A stretch of 64,000 bases of DNA from Theocolax elegans (taxonomy: Eukaryota; Arthropoda; Insecta; Hymenoptera; Cerocephalidae), in the NCBI GenBank assembly GCA_026168455.1, contig CM047425.1, positions 38,952,118 to 39,016,117 of the forward strand. Direction: 5' to 3'. The notes under the pieces are model-generated. The model was not told the DNA's origin and searched no databases. It saw only the letters and a list, made by a program, of their open reading frames with translations. Positions 43,795 through 51,980 of the stretch are shown piece by piece. Position 1 is the stretch's first letter; each line of letters begins with the position of its first letter. A program made the position numbers and the translations under genes.

Positions 43795-45684
43795 ATGGCG
43801 AGAGAAACGCTTACTTCCGTGGAACAATGGTGCTTAGCACTTTCTGAGGACGATCTCGAGGATAACCTCAAAGCACTTAACCTCAACCGGACGGGTTGGA
43901 GGTTATCAAAAGTGGAGCGTTTGTATAATTGGCTACTCGGACATTATAGCCAATCAGATTTCGAGGAAACTGAATTGGAACCCGAGGAAGCGCGAATAAA
44001 ACGCGAACAGCTGCGAAGCGCGTTTATCGACCAAACGTGCGCAGAAAAATCAGGATCGACGATCCTGGAGGAAGGCTTTGATCACGATCGGCCGCATCCA
44101 ATTCAAATGTTGCATGACGATACATTAATCACCGTAGTTTATCCAATACAGCAGACGAGTGCTGAGGATAATGCGCAAGTATTGCGAATACAAGCGCAAG
44201 AGAGTGCGTCTACAAACGATCAGGTAAATGTGTTACCCACAGTAGATACGCGTAAAGCGGAAATGCAACAAACCCCGAGTACTTCGCGGCAACCGTCAGA
44301 AGAACAGCAACACCCACAGATTCCCATGAATTATCGAGAATTCATGAACGAATCTAACCGCAAATATGTGGAGCTGCAAAAGCAAATTGATTCGATAACG
44401 AGGTTATTCGAAAAATTTGCAAGCGCGTCGCCCGCGAGTAGTACGCGGATTGACGCGCAAGAATTGCACAATAACGAACTTCCGCACGGTGCAACTGGAA
44501 AAGTTGGCAATCGCGTTACTTTTCAAGACACGTACGATATTGTCAATTTACCGCAAAGCAGCCCGATATCGGTAAATCAAACTCACCATTTGTCAGAGTC
44601 GAGTAACGTTTGGAGAGGGGGAGACCTTCTCAACCTGGGTGAGAATGCTGCAGGTAACTCGGCGCTAAATAGCGCGAGTAATAGCAACGTTACTGCGACT
44701 TCAAAGCGCGATGTTGGCCAAATCGTGCGCAAATGGGGTTTGCATTTTAACGGCGATCGAAGTCAAAGCGTCGACATGTTCTTGACGCGTGTTGAGGAAT
44801 GTCGCGCGCATAGTAATCTATCAGATAGCGAAGTAATGTCTTCATTATCTGAATTACTCAAAGGAGTAGCGGCTGTGTGGTATAGAAACCACAGAAATGA
44901 ATGGTCGAATTGGTCCGACTTTTGCGAGGACGCTCGCTTAACGTACGGAATGGCAAGCGGCTATCAACAGAGGTTGGTAGCGGAAGCTAATGCGCGCACA
45001 CAAGGCAAAGATGAGCCTGTGGGTGATTACATCACTTATTTGACCGGTATTATGCGCAAACAAATACCGAGACCAACGGTAGAAGCGCAATTAGATTTAT
45101 TATATCTAAACATGCTTCCCCGCTTGCGACAGCTGATCAAAAGAACGGATTTTGACAGCGTAAAAAATCTGTTGGTTATGGCAAAGAACGCTGAGCTCAA
45201 TCTTGAGTACGAGCGCACATACAGGGCTCCGCCGGATCCTGAAGTGTCACTTTTGCCGGAAATGGCGTACCGCGCACCAAAGAGCGCCGCCATAGCAACC
45301 AAAGTATCCGCTGTAGTCGCTGAGGACAAAACAGCGGCGCCAACAGAGATCGCTGCACTTCTTACGAAAATGAATGAGAATTTTCAGCGATTTCTAAACC
45401 GACAGAAATCGAGCCAAATCCAGGGTAAAGGCCATAATAAAGGCAAAGACAACTCGCCCAGACCGAAAGGCGAACAGGGTAAAGGGGGGCGCGATCAGGC
45501 CAGCAATAAGAGTGCTGAGAGCAAGAGCGCTCCTCCGGAAGGTAAAAGCGAAGAAGCGCAGAAACCTCCCCCTCGTGCACGTGAACTAAAGAAGACGAAT
45601 GTTCGTTGTTTCGTGTGCGATGAGCCAGGACACTTCGCAAGAGATTGCGCGAAGAGGGCGGGAAACGAACGACGGGAAGCGTAG
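43795..45684 (+). CDS. gag: gag of Gypsy-B
   Basis: A 629-codon open frame from an ATG. N-terminus (residues 1-60) is helical with WRLSKVERLYNWLL; a polar Gln/Ser-rich region follows; the capsid-like domain starts near residue 303 with DVGQIVRKWGLHFNGDRSQS and includes SDFCEDARLTYG and ANARTQGKDEPVGDYITYL; a Lys/Gly/Pro-rich segment precedes one zinc knuckle CFVCDEPGHFARDC at the end. It forms the particle and binds RNA. The frame is intact. It overlaps pol by 40 bases, with a GGGAAAC slippery site 18 bases before its stop. Confidence 0.95.
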   Translation: MARETLTSVEQWCLALSEDDLEDNLKALNLNRTGWRLSKVERLYNWLLGHYSQSDFEETELEPEEARIKREQLRSAFIDQTCAEKSGSTILEEGFDHDRPHPIQMLHDDTLITVVYPIQQTSAEDNAQVLRIQAQESASTNDQVNVLPTVDTRKAEMQQTPSTSRQPSEEQQHPQIPMNYREFMNESNRKYVELQKQIDSITRLFEKFASASPASSTRIDAQELHNNELPHGATGKVGNRVTFQDTYDIVNLPQSSPISVNQTHHLSESSNVWRGGDLLNLGENAAGNSALNSASNSNVTATSKRDVGQIVRKWGLHFNGDRSQSVDMFLTRVEECRAHSNLSDSEVMSSLSELLKGVAAVWYRNHRNEWSNWSDFCEDARLTYGMASGYQQRLVAEANARTQGKDEPVGDYITYLTGIMRKQIPRPTVEAQLDLLYLNMLPRLRQLIKRTDFDSVKNLLVMAKNAELNLEYERTYRAPPDPEVSLLPEMAYRAPKSAAIATKVSAVVAEDKTAAPTEIAALLTKMNENFQRFLNRQKSSQIQGKGHNKGKDNSPRPKGEQGKGGRDQASNKSAESKSAPPEGKSEEAQKPPPRARELKKTNVRCFVCDEPGHFARDCAKRAGNERREA

Positions 45685-46829
45685 ACGAGGTCTCTATGCC
45701 CCCGGTAGATTCGTGTACGACCTCTAAAGTTGAAATAGAGAGCGTAGAGAATACGCAATTTCCTAGTGCGAGCACTAGTGCGACTAGTGTTGCGTCGAGC
45801 GTCGACGCGTCAAAACACTCGCACCCGGAAACCCACGAGTTACCGCAAGCGTTGCGTGACACGACGATAAAGACAACCCGAGATCCCAACGACAATGAGG
45901 ACCGTTGGTGGCTCCAAGTTGATATCGGTGGTTTCCGCGTTAGGTCGTTATACGATCCTGGAGCAGCGCGTACTGTGATGGGCGCGCTGGGACTACAAAT
46001 TGCCAGTGCATGTGGACGAGCGCTCAGGCCGAGCAATGGTCGCGGAGCTCGCGTTGCCGACGGGCATTACACACCCATCGCTGGTTACGTAGATCTACCT
46101 TTTACACTAGCTGGCGTGAAAAAGGAGGTTACAGTGGCAATTATGCCAAACCTTGATCACGACTGCTACATCGGCACGAATTTTTGTCGTTTATTCGATG
46201 CCGTACATGACCCCAACGCTAACTTGCTCTATTTGAAACAAGCAGCGCAAAGCGTTAAACTAGAAGTAGCTAGTCTTAGCGCCTTGGGTTCATTACTCAT
46301 ATCTGCTGTGGGACTCGCGCGAGTTGAGCAGATACAACGCGACGAAGTAGAGCGTCTACTTAATCGTGTTTTAAGCTCTAGCAGCGCGAAACTCGGTTGT
46401 ACTTCACGGATAGAGCACGAGATCGACGTAGGATCATCCCGCCCCGTGAAGCAAAAGTATTATCCGGTTTCGCGCAAAATAGAAGAAGAAATGCACAGGC
46501 AAGTCTTCGAAATGCTAGAGGCAGGGATAATCGAACCTGCAACCAGCGGCTGGTCTAGCCCAGTCGTAATGGTCCGCAAATCGAACGGTGCGTATCGATT
46601 TTGCGTCGACTTTCGAAAATTAAATGCTGTCACAAAGCCTGACGCCTATCCATTGCCATATATGGATAATATACTACGAAAATTACAAAAATCGAAGTAT
46701 ATAAGTACGCTCGACCTCAGCAGCGCGTACCATCAAATACCGCTGAAGGAAGAGTCGCGACCCTTTACAGCTTTTACTGTACCCGGGTTGGGACTATATC
46801 AGTTCACGCGACCTTCCAAAGAGTCATAG
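45645..46829 (+). CDS. pol: pol of Gypsy-B, 5' part: protease and RT N-terminal half
   Basis: The real entry is the frameshift at 45660-45666. An aspartic protease (RWWLQVDIGGFRVRSLYDPG, DPG active site) is followed by RT with YRFCVDFRKLN and YISTLDLSSAYHQIPL. After QFTR (46799-46810) a deletion of about 31 nt removes the MPFGLxNAxA segment that is present in Gypsy-A and -C, and the frame then hits a stop at 46827-46829. The deletion ends share CG/CGA, so small-repeat deletion is likely. It destroys RT and cuts off RNase H and integrase. Confidence 0.9.
   Translation: MREEGGKRTTGSVDEVSMPPVDSCTTSKVEIESVENTQFPSASTSATSVASSVDASKHSHPETHELPQALRDTTIKTTRDPNDNEDRWWLQVDIGGFRVRSLYDPGAARTVMGALGLQIASACGRALRPSNGRGARVADGHYTPIAGYVDLPFTLAGVKKEVTVAIMPNLDHDCYIGTNFCRLFDAVHDPNANLLYLKQAAQSVKLEVASLSALGSLLISAVGLARVEQIQRDEVERLLNRVLSSSSAKLGCTSRIEHEIDVGSSRPVKQKYYPVSRKIEEEMHRQVFEMLEAGIIEPATSGWSSPVVMVRKSNGAYRFCVDFRKLNAVTKPDAYPLPYMDNILRKLQKSKYISTLDLSSAYHQIPLKEESRPFTAFTVPGLGLYQFTRPSKES
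45660..45666 (+). promoter_or_regulatory. -1 ribosomal frameshift site GGGAAAC
   Basis: In the gag frame the bases read G GGA AAC, matching the X XXY YYZ rule, and pol is open in the -1 frame from here. Gypsy-C has the same heptamer at the same place. Confidence 0.85.
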
Positions 46830-49387
46830 ACTCGATAATTACACCTGAGTTAGAGCCGTGGTCGTTCTCATACCTAGACGACATAATTATCGCTACGGAG
46901 ACGTTCGAGGAACACCTCAAAATGCTTGAGGAAGTGCTCCAGCGAATAAAAGACGCGGGTTTCACGATTAACAGGGAGAAGAGCGTCTTCTGCCGAGAGG
47001 AGGTAAGATACCTCGGCGTCCTTGTTAATCATGACGGTTTTCGCCCAGATCCGGAGAAAATTGCACCGATAATGCAATATCCGGCCCCCAAAAACTTAAA
47101 ACAGCTCCGACGATTCATGGGAATGTCGTCGTGGTATCGCAAATTCTTACCGAATTTCGCGACCCTCGCAGAGCCACTTACGCAACTTACAAAGAAAGGG
47201 CGTAAATATGAGTGGGGGGAGGAGCAGCAAACAGCCTTTGCGCAAATAAAAGCGCTTGTTGCAACAGCTCCAGTGCTTCAGCGTCCTGATTTCGAATCAC
47301 AATTCGTCGTTCAGACCGATGCCAGTGATTCAGGTCTAGGTGCTGTACTCTTACAGTACGTCGACGGCGAAGAGAGAGTGCTCGAATTCGCCAGCCGCAC
47401 CATGACGCTGGCTGAACGCAATTACAGCGTAACCGAGAGGGAATGCCTCGCTGTAATATGGGCGATAAGGAAATTTCGACCTTACATCGAAGGCTATACT
47501 TTTAAAGTACTGTCAGATCACAGCAGCCTTCGATGGCTATGCAACTTGCGCAACCCGACAGGGCGTCTGTCGAGATGGGCGCTAGAATTGCAAGGTCATT
47601 CGTTCACGATTGAACATCGTAAAGGGGCACTTAACCACGTTCCCGATGCATTGTCGAGAATGCACGAGGACGAAGTGCCTGAGATTGGCGCAATCTCATG
47701 GGCAAACGATACGCGTGATACGTGGTACACGCGCCTACGTGAACAAATACAGCGACAACCGCGTGATTTTCCACATTATAAATTAATCGGTGGACAGCTG
47801 TATATACACCGCCCAAGCGAAATACTTCCAGCGGAAATCGACCAGGATGATGCTTGGAAAATTGTCGTTCCAAAGGAAAAACGACAAGAAGTCATGCAGG
47901 AGTGCCATGACGAGCCGACTTCAGGCCACTTGGGGCGCGAGAAAACATACGCTCGCGTCTCTTTGTATTATTTCTGGCCTAGGATGTACCGAGACGTACA
48001 AAAGTACGTTAAAAATTGCTTCGTTTGTCAACAATGTAAGGTTGAGCAACGAGCGCCCGCAGGATTGATGGGGCGTCGTGTTGTTGATCGGCCATGGCAA
48101 GTAGTTGCAGCCGATATCATGGGCCCACTCCCTCGTAGCAAGCACGGCAAAGAATACCTTTTAGTGTTTCAAGACCTATTCACGAGGTGGATAGAGTGCG
48201 CGGCGATACGCAAAGCAAACGCCCAAACAATACTAAAAGAGCTCAAAGAGCGTGTATTCTTACGTTATGGAGTGTGCGAGGTATTTTTGTCAGACAATGG
48301 GACCGAATTTAAAAATCGGCTTGTCAACAAATATCTCGAAGAGCAAGGTGTATTTCACACCACTACACCTCCATACCACGCCCAGGCAAATCCTGTAGAG
48401 CGAGTCAATCGGTCCCTCAAAACGATGATTAAATCATTTATCGAGAAGAGTCACTCGACTTGGGACGAAAAACTAAACGAAATAGTTTACGCGTACAATA
48501 CCTCGGTACATAGCTCGACAGAAGCGAGCCCAGCGCTTTTAAACTACGGTCGACAACCAACACCACCGTCTTCCATAAAAAGAGCGCAAGATATAGCCGC
48601 TGCAGAGCAAGAGCAGCGAAACGCAATCGAGGATTGGAAAAAGAGAATGGAAATCCTATCCGAGGTGCGTGATACAGCCGCAAATTGCGCGAGAAATGCG
48701 CAGGAGCGCCAAGCGCAATACTACGATGCCAAACACCGGGCTCGCGATTATCAAATCGGAGACATGGTGTGGAAAGTAAACAAAGTCCTTTCCTCGGCCG
48801 CCGAGGGCCGCGCAGCGAAACTAGCGCCTAATTTCGCAGGGCCTTACGTAATTACGGCCCGACTTGGTACTAACACGTATAGGTTGCTAGACAAAAATGG
48901 CTATATCATCGATTTAGTGCACGTGTCACACCTGAAGCCCTTTGAGAGTGCACAAGAAGAAGACGACGTCGAGATCAACTCTCACCCGTCGAGGGATGCG
49001 AGCGTACACGCAGCGATGAACAATCCGCTGTTAGCGAGCGAGCGAAAGTCTGCGAGCGCGCAGCAAATTGTAAACGCGGATGCCTCAGCGAATGCATCAG
49101 ATAGCGAGCGAAGCGTCAACGTGCAAACGCGTGCACGATGTTCGGGAGACGCTAATCTTGTACAATCTCAAGCGACACCCAAGCGGAGGGGAAGACCCAG
49201 GAAGAATGCGGTCGTTATAAAGAGGACCGGGAAGTCCTTACGCGCGAAGATTCCGTATAAATCGTCCGAACCGATAAAAAGAGGCCGCGGTCGGCCGAAA
49301 GGTTCGCGAAATAGAATCAGTCCGACAAACGCTACGGATTCACCGCGAAAAACCCGTAGCGCGACTAGAAACGACGTATCCAATTGA
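46811..49387 (+). CDS. pol: pol of Gypsy-B, 3' part: RT C-terminus, RNase H, integrase with AT-hooks
   Basis: Same gene as the preceding entry, resumed in another frame at TFQRVIDS. Motifs: SYLDDIII (RT catalysis), FVVQTDASDSGLGAV and VLSDHSSLRW (RNase H), integrase zinc domain SGHLG...NCFVCQQC, catalytic D in AADIMG, D in SDNGTEFKN and E in NPVERVNRS (D,D-35-E type), then a DNA-binding C-terminus (GPYVITARLGTNTYRL, VSHLKPF). The last 70 residues hold two AT-hooks, RRGRPRK and RGRGRPKGSR. The first ATG at 46922 is not the real start. Apart from the upstream deletion it is intact. Confidence 0.92.
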   Translation, partial: TFQRVIDSIITPELEPWSFSYLDDIIIATETFEEHLKMLEEVLQRIKDAGFTINREKSVFCREEVRYLGVLVNHDGFRPDPEKIAPIMQYPAPKNLKQLRRFMGMSSWYRKFLPNFATLAEPLTQLTKKGRKYEWGEEQQTAFAQIKALVATAPVLQRPDFESQFVVQTDASDSGLGAVLLQYVDGEERVLEFASRTMTLAERNYSVTERECLAVIWAIRKFRPYIEGYTFKVLSDHSSLRWLCNLRNPTGRLSRWALELQGHSFTIEHRKGALNHVPDALSRMHEDEVPEIGAISWANDTRDTWYTRLREQIQRQPRDFPHYKLIGGQLYIHRPSEILPAEIDQDDAWKIVVPKEKRQEVMQECHDEPTSGHLGREKTYARVSLYYFWPRMYRDVQKYVKNCFVCQQCKVEQRAPAGLMGRRVVDRPWQVVAADIMGPLPRSKHGKEYLLVFQDLFTRWIECAAIRKANAQTILKELKERVFLRYGVCEVFLSDNGTEFKNRLVNKYLEEQGVFHTTTPPYHAQANPVERVNRSLKTMIKSFIEKSHSTWDEKLNEIVYAYNTSVHSSTEASPALLNYGRQPTPPSSIKRAQDIAAAEQEQRNAIEDWKKRMEILSEVRDTAANCARNAQERQAQYYDAKHRARDYQIGDMVWKVNKVLSSAAEGRAAKLAPNFAGPYVITARLGTNTYRLLDKNGYIIDLVHVSHLKPFESAQEEDDVEINSHPSRDASVHAAMNNPLLASERKSASAQQIVNADASANASDSERSVNVQTRARCSGDANLVQSQATPKRRGRPRKNAVVIKRTGKSLRAKIPYKSSEPIKRGRGRPKGSRNRISPTNATDSPRKTRSATRNDVSN

Positions 49388-49425
49388 CCTTCCTAACTTT
49401 CCTTTTCTGTTTGTTGTGTCTTAGA

Positions 49426-50307
49426 ATGGACCTACCTGAGATCGAAGCGCTGATTGAGCGCCTGAGAGACGCCTTAAACGGCATCGGCAGTCCAGCCGAC
49501 CCGATCCCCAGGATCTTTGCGCAGGCCCGAGGAGAACCTGCGCCAAGAGAAAACCCAGAGGAGAGCGCCTGCTCAGAAACCACCTGGTTCCTGTGGGTTA
49601 CGGACCTCGAGGAGGAGGAGGAACGCGCAACCCTGGAGGAGGTAACGGAGGAGGAGGCAGCAGCGGAGGCAATGAGTCCGGAGCCCAGCCTCTCTGTCCT
49701 TTCGCCGCTTCGCCGCCCGAAGCCGATCCAGCCACCGGTTACCTCGAAGCCGACCCCGACTCTAGAGGAGTATTGGTCGGAGATAGAACCGGTCACGGCG
49801 GAAGCCCTCAAAACGGCAGTGGAGGCGGAAGAACTCCTCAAACATGCCTTCGGCAAGTTCCGCGAGGGCATGAGGCGGTATGGCGCCGCCTTTGAGACAC
49901 GCGCAGGTCTTTATTATGCGCTCTTGTCGGATCGACAGGACGAAATGCGCATAATAAAGGCCGACCGAGCGAAGCGCACCAAGGAGCGCCAGCGGCAGGA
50001 GGCCGTTCGGCGTGAAAAAGAACAGCGCTTGGCTGAACAGCGCCAAGCCGAGGAGAAGATACACGCTCTGAGGCAACAGCTTGAGGAGCAAGAGCGCATC
50101 GCCGAGCGCGCGCGCAAACGCGTAAACCAGCTCAACGCCGGAAAACCAGAGCTCGGCAACTCAACGGCGACAAGGACCACCGGCACAATACCCAAGACCA
50201 CCAAGAAGGTCTGCTCCATCTGCGAGCATCCAGGGGTATCGCGCAGTGATCGGTGTCCGAACTGGGAGCAGCACCACCAGTATCCCAACCCCTTCAAAAA
50301 AGGATAA
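49426..50307 (+). CDS. ORF3 of Gypsy-B: coiled coil plus Cys/His cluster, not an envelope
   Basis: From the ATG at 49426, 293 codons open 39 bases after the pol stop (the frame itself extends to 49384). It begins MDLPEIEALIERLRDAL; Glu/Pro-rich and acidic segments follow (about residues 30-110), then a charged heptad region (about 185-245; RQEAVRREKEQRLAEQRQAE) predicted as coiled coil, and a C-terminal cluster CSICEHPGVSRSDRCPNW with HH just after. There is no signal peptide or membrane segment, so it is unlike Env. Frame integrity in such a young copy is weak evidence of use, but length and composition argue for a gene. Function unknown; expression could use the LTR splice donor. Confidence 0.7.
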   Translation: MDLPEIEALIERLRDALNGIGSPADPIPRIFAQARGEPAPRENPEESACSETTWFLWVTDLEEEEERATLEEVTEEEAAAEAMSPEPSLSVLSPLRRPKPIQPPVTSKPTPTLEEYWSEIEPVTAEALKTAVEAEELLKHAFGKFREGMRRYGAAFETRAGLYYALLSDRQDEMRIIKADRAKRTKERQRQEAVRREKEQRLAEQRQAEEKIHALRQQLEEQERIAERARKRVNQLNAGKPELGNSTATRTTGTIPKTTKKVCSICEHPGVSRSDRCPNWEQHHQYPNPFKKG

Positions 50308-50600
50308 GGGAACAGATAACGGTGCGGGCGTGATTAGAAGGGTCTCACGCCCGAAGTACATGTAAATATGTAAACTATTTTTTTTTCTTTTCGTCCGTGC
50401 ATATACATGTACAATAGCCTAATTAAAGGCCCAGGGCCCTTTTTCTAAAAATAATTGTGTTTAAACCTTAATTTGTTCTGTCATAATCCCAATAAAATCA
50501 AATCTATCCCTAAAGAAAAATCCTATGATTACCTAACGTCGCGATAGTAGTTTTCGTCGTAGTTTTTTTTAGAGTCTATTATCCAGGGGATAATCGACTC
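50308..50600 (+). other. 3' untranslated region of Gypsy-B
   Basis: No gene is visible between ORF3 and the polypurine tract. Confidence 0.6.
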
Positions 50601-50601
50601 T

Positions 50602-50611
50602 GGAGGGAGGA
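50602..50611 (+). other. Polypurine tract of Gypsy-B
   Basis: GGAGGGAGGA directly precedes the 3' LTR, the expected primer for plus-strand synthesis. Confidence 0.85.
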
Positions 50612-51820
50612 TATAACGGGCGCGTGTTCTTAAACACGATCGCGATAGCCCGTAAAATCGAAAACCGCGTAATTAAGTGATTACGCGCGATCGCGCAACG
50701 TCGCGAAGGGCCGCGAGATACCGAATCTAGGCAGTCCGTCGGGAGCCGTACGAGCGTTAGTACGTGCGACGAGATAAAGAGCGAGAGAGAGGAACGAGAG
50801 AGCGAGAGTGAACGAGGTGAGTCGAGGCAGCTCCCGGAGAACAAGACGTTCGGAGGACGCGGGTCTGCTCATCTCCAGTACGGATAGCCGCCCGGGACGA
50901 CTTGCACTCGTCGAAGCTTCGCGAGATAGAAAGAGAGAGAACGGGATTGAGAGTAGCCGTTTCGCCGGCGCGTTCCTGCGCACCAAGTAAGTTGTTTACA
51001 ACTTGGATCGGGTGGCATCGACTTCTTCCGGGAAGAGCGAGACGCAGTGCAGCAAGCACTGTCGGTTCGAGGGCGCGATTCGCCCAACCAGGCTTCCTCG
51101 CGCACGCGGCTAGGTAGATCGGTAACTCGGGTTACCCGATTCCCCGCGTCTTCCCCGTGGGACGTAGGAGCGCACGAGCGCGTGCGCGCGTGTGGATATA
51201 GCCGCGACCGGGCCGTCGCGATTGCCTGCGCGCCGTCGATGTTACGCGTTGTTTCACCGTAGTTCCTAGATGATTCTTATTCTTAAACAACCCAGTATTT
51301 GTTAATTGTTTAACACCGTGCGTTATTGAGCGCTACCGAGCGCCTGTACATCTTTTGTATATTCTTTTGTAAATATCGTTGTAAATATTAGTGTTCAATA
51401 TATATTTAACTGTAAATTCTTACTCTCACGCGTGTTTATTATTAAATCCCCGTATTCCTATTCCCGCTTACCCAGCCGCCTCCGCGGGCACGTTAGCATT
51501 TTAGCTAACGTGCATTCTGAGCGGCCGAGCCTCGTGTTCCAACGACGGGCACGAGCAACCACAAGCACGCATCCTTCACGCGGCGTGTACAAATCTACCC
51601 GAGTGCGACTCGGTCCGGCGATTCTCCACACGGCGGAGAATCGTCCTCGTTGTTTACGGCGCATCATCACCGAGATACCGCGGTTGCACCACGGCTATAG
51701 CCCGTGCGCGGTATCGCGGCATCGAGGGACACGGCAGCGCGGCGCGAGGCCCGCGCAGGTAAGTCCTCACCTCGAAAGCGGTGCTCGACGAGGAGCACGC
51801 GCTAGAATCGCCCCGTTACA
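50612..51820 (+). repeat. 3' LTR of Gypsy-B
   Basis: Same length (1209 bp) and termini as the 5' LTR, with C at 51702 where the 5' copy has A. Followed by the ATAC duplication. Confidence 0.95.
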
Positions 51821-51980
51821 ATACATAGAGTAATTTTCATTTAGTCAATAATTTTATATATATTATTCAAATTTTGGATCATAAAGAATACTTTACAGAT
51901 ACTTATTTAATACTTATAGAATTATTTATCGCGGACGTTCGTTAATTCTTAAAGAATTCTTTTTTTCAAAAGTTATCGGG

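Larger units (their letters stand above)
41022..51820 (+). mobile_element. Gypsy-B: full-length 10.8-kb Ty3/gypsy retrotransposon
   Basis: Two 1209-bp LTRs, primer-binding site, gag, pol by -1 frameshift, a third ORF and a polypurine tract are present in canonical order. The target duplication ATAC lies at 41018-41021 and 51821-51824. By eye I find one difference between the LTRs (A at 42112, C at 51702), so insertion is very young. Pol carries a 31-nt deletion, so this copy could not move on its own. Confidence 0.95.
39870..51980 (+). mobile_element. Element A, second copy, split by Gypsy-B
   Basis: 39870-41021 plus 51825-51980 form one A copy beginning CCCGATATAAGG. It lacks about 110 bp near the left end, a deletion between AAAGAATTC repeats that is shared with the copy at 54532. 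Gypsy-B sits within it, flanked by ATAC on both sides; the intact A at 37161 shows the empty site. Confidence 0.85.
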
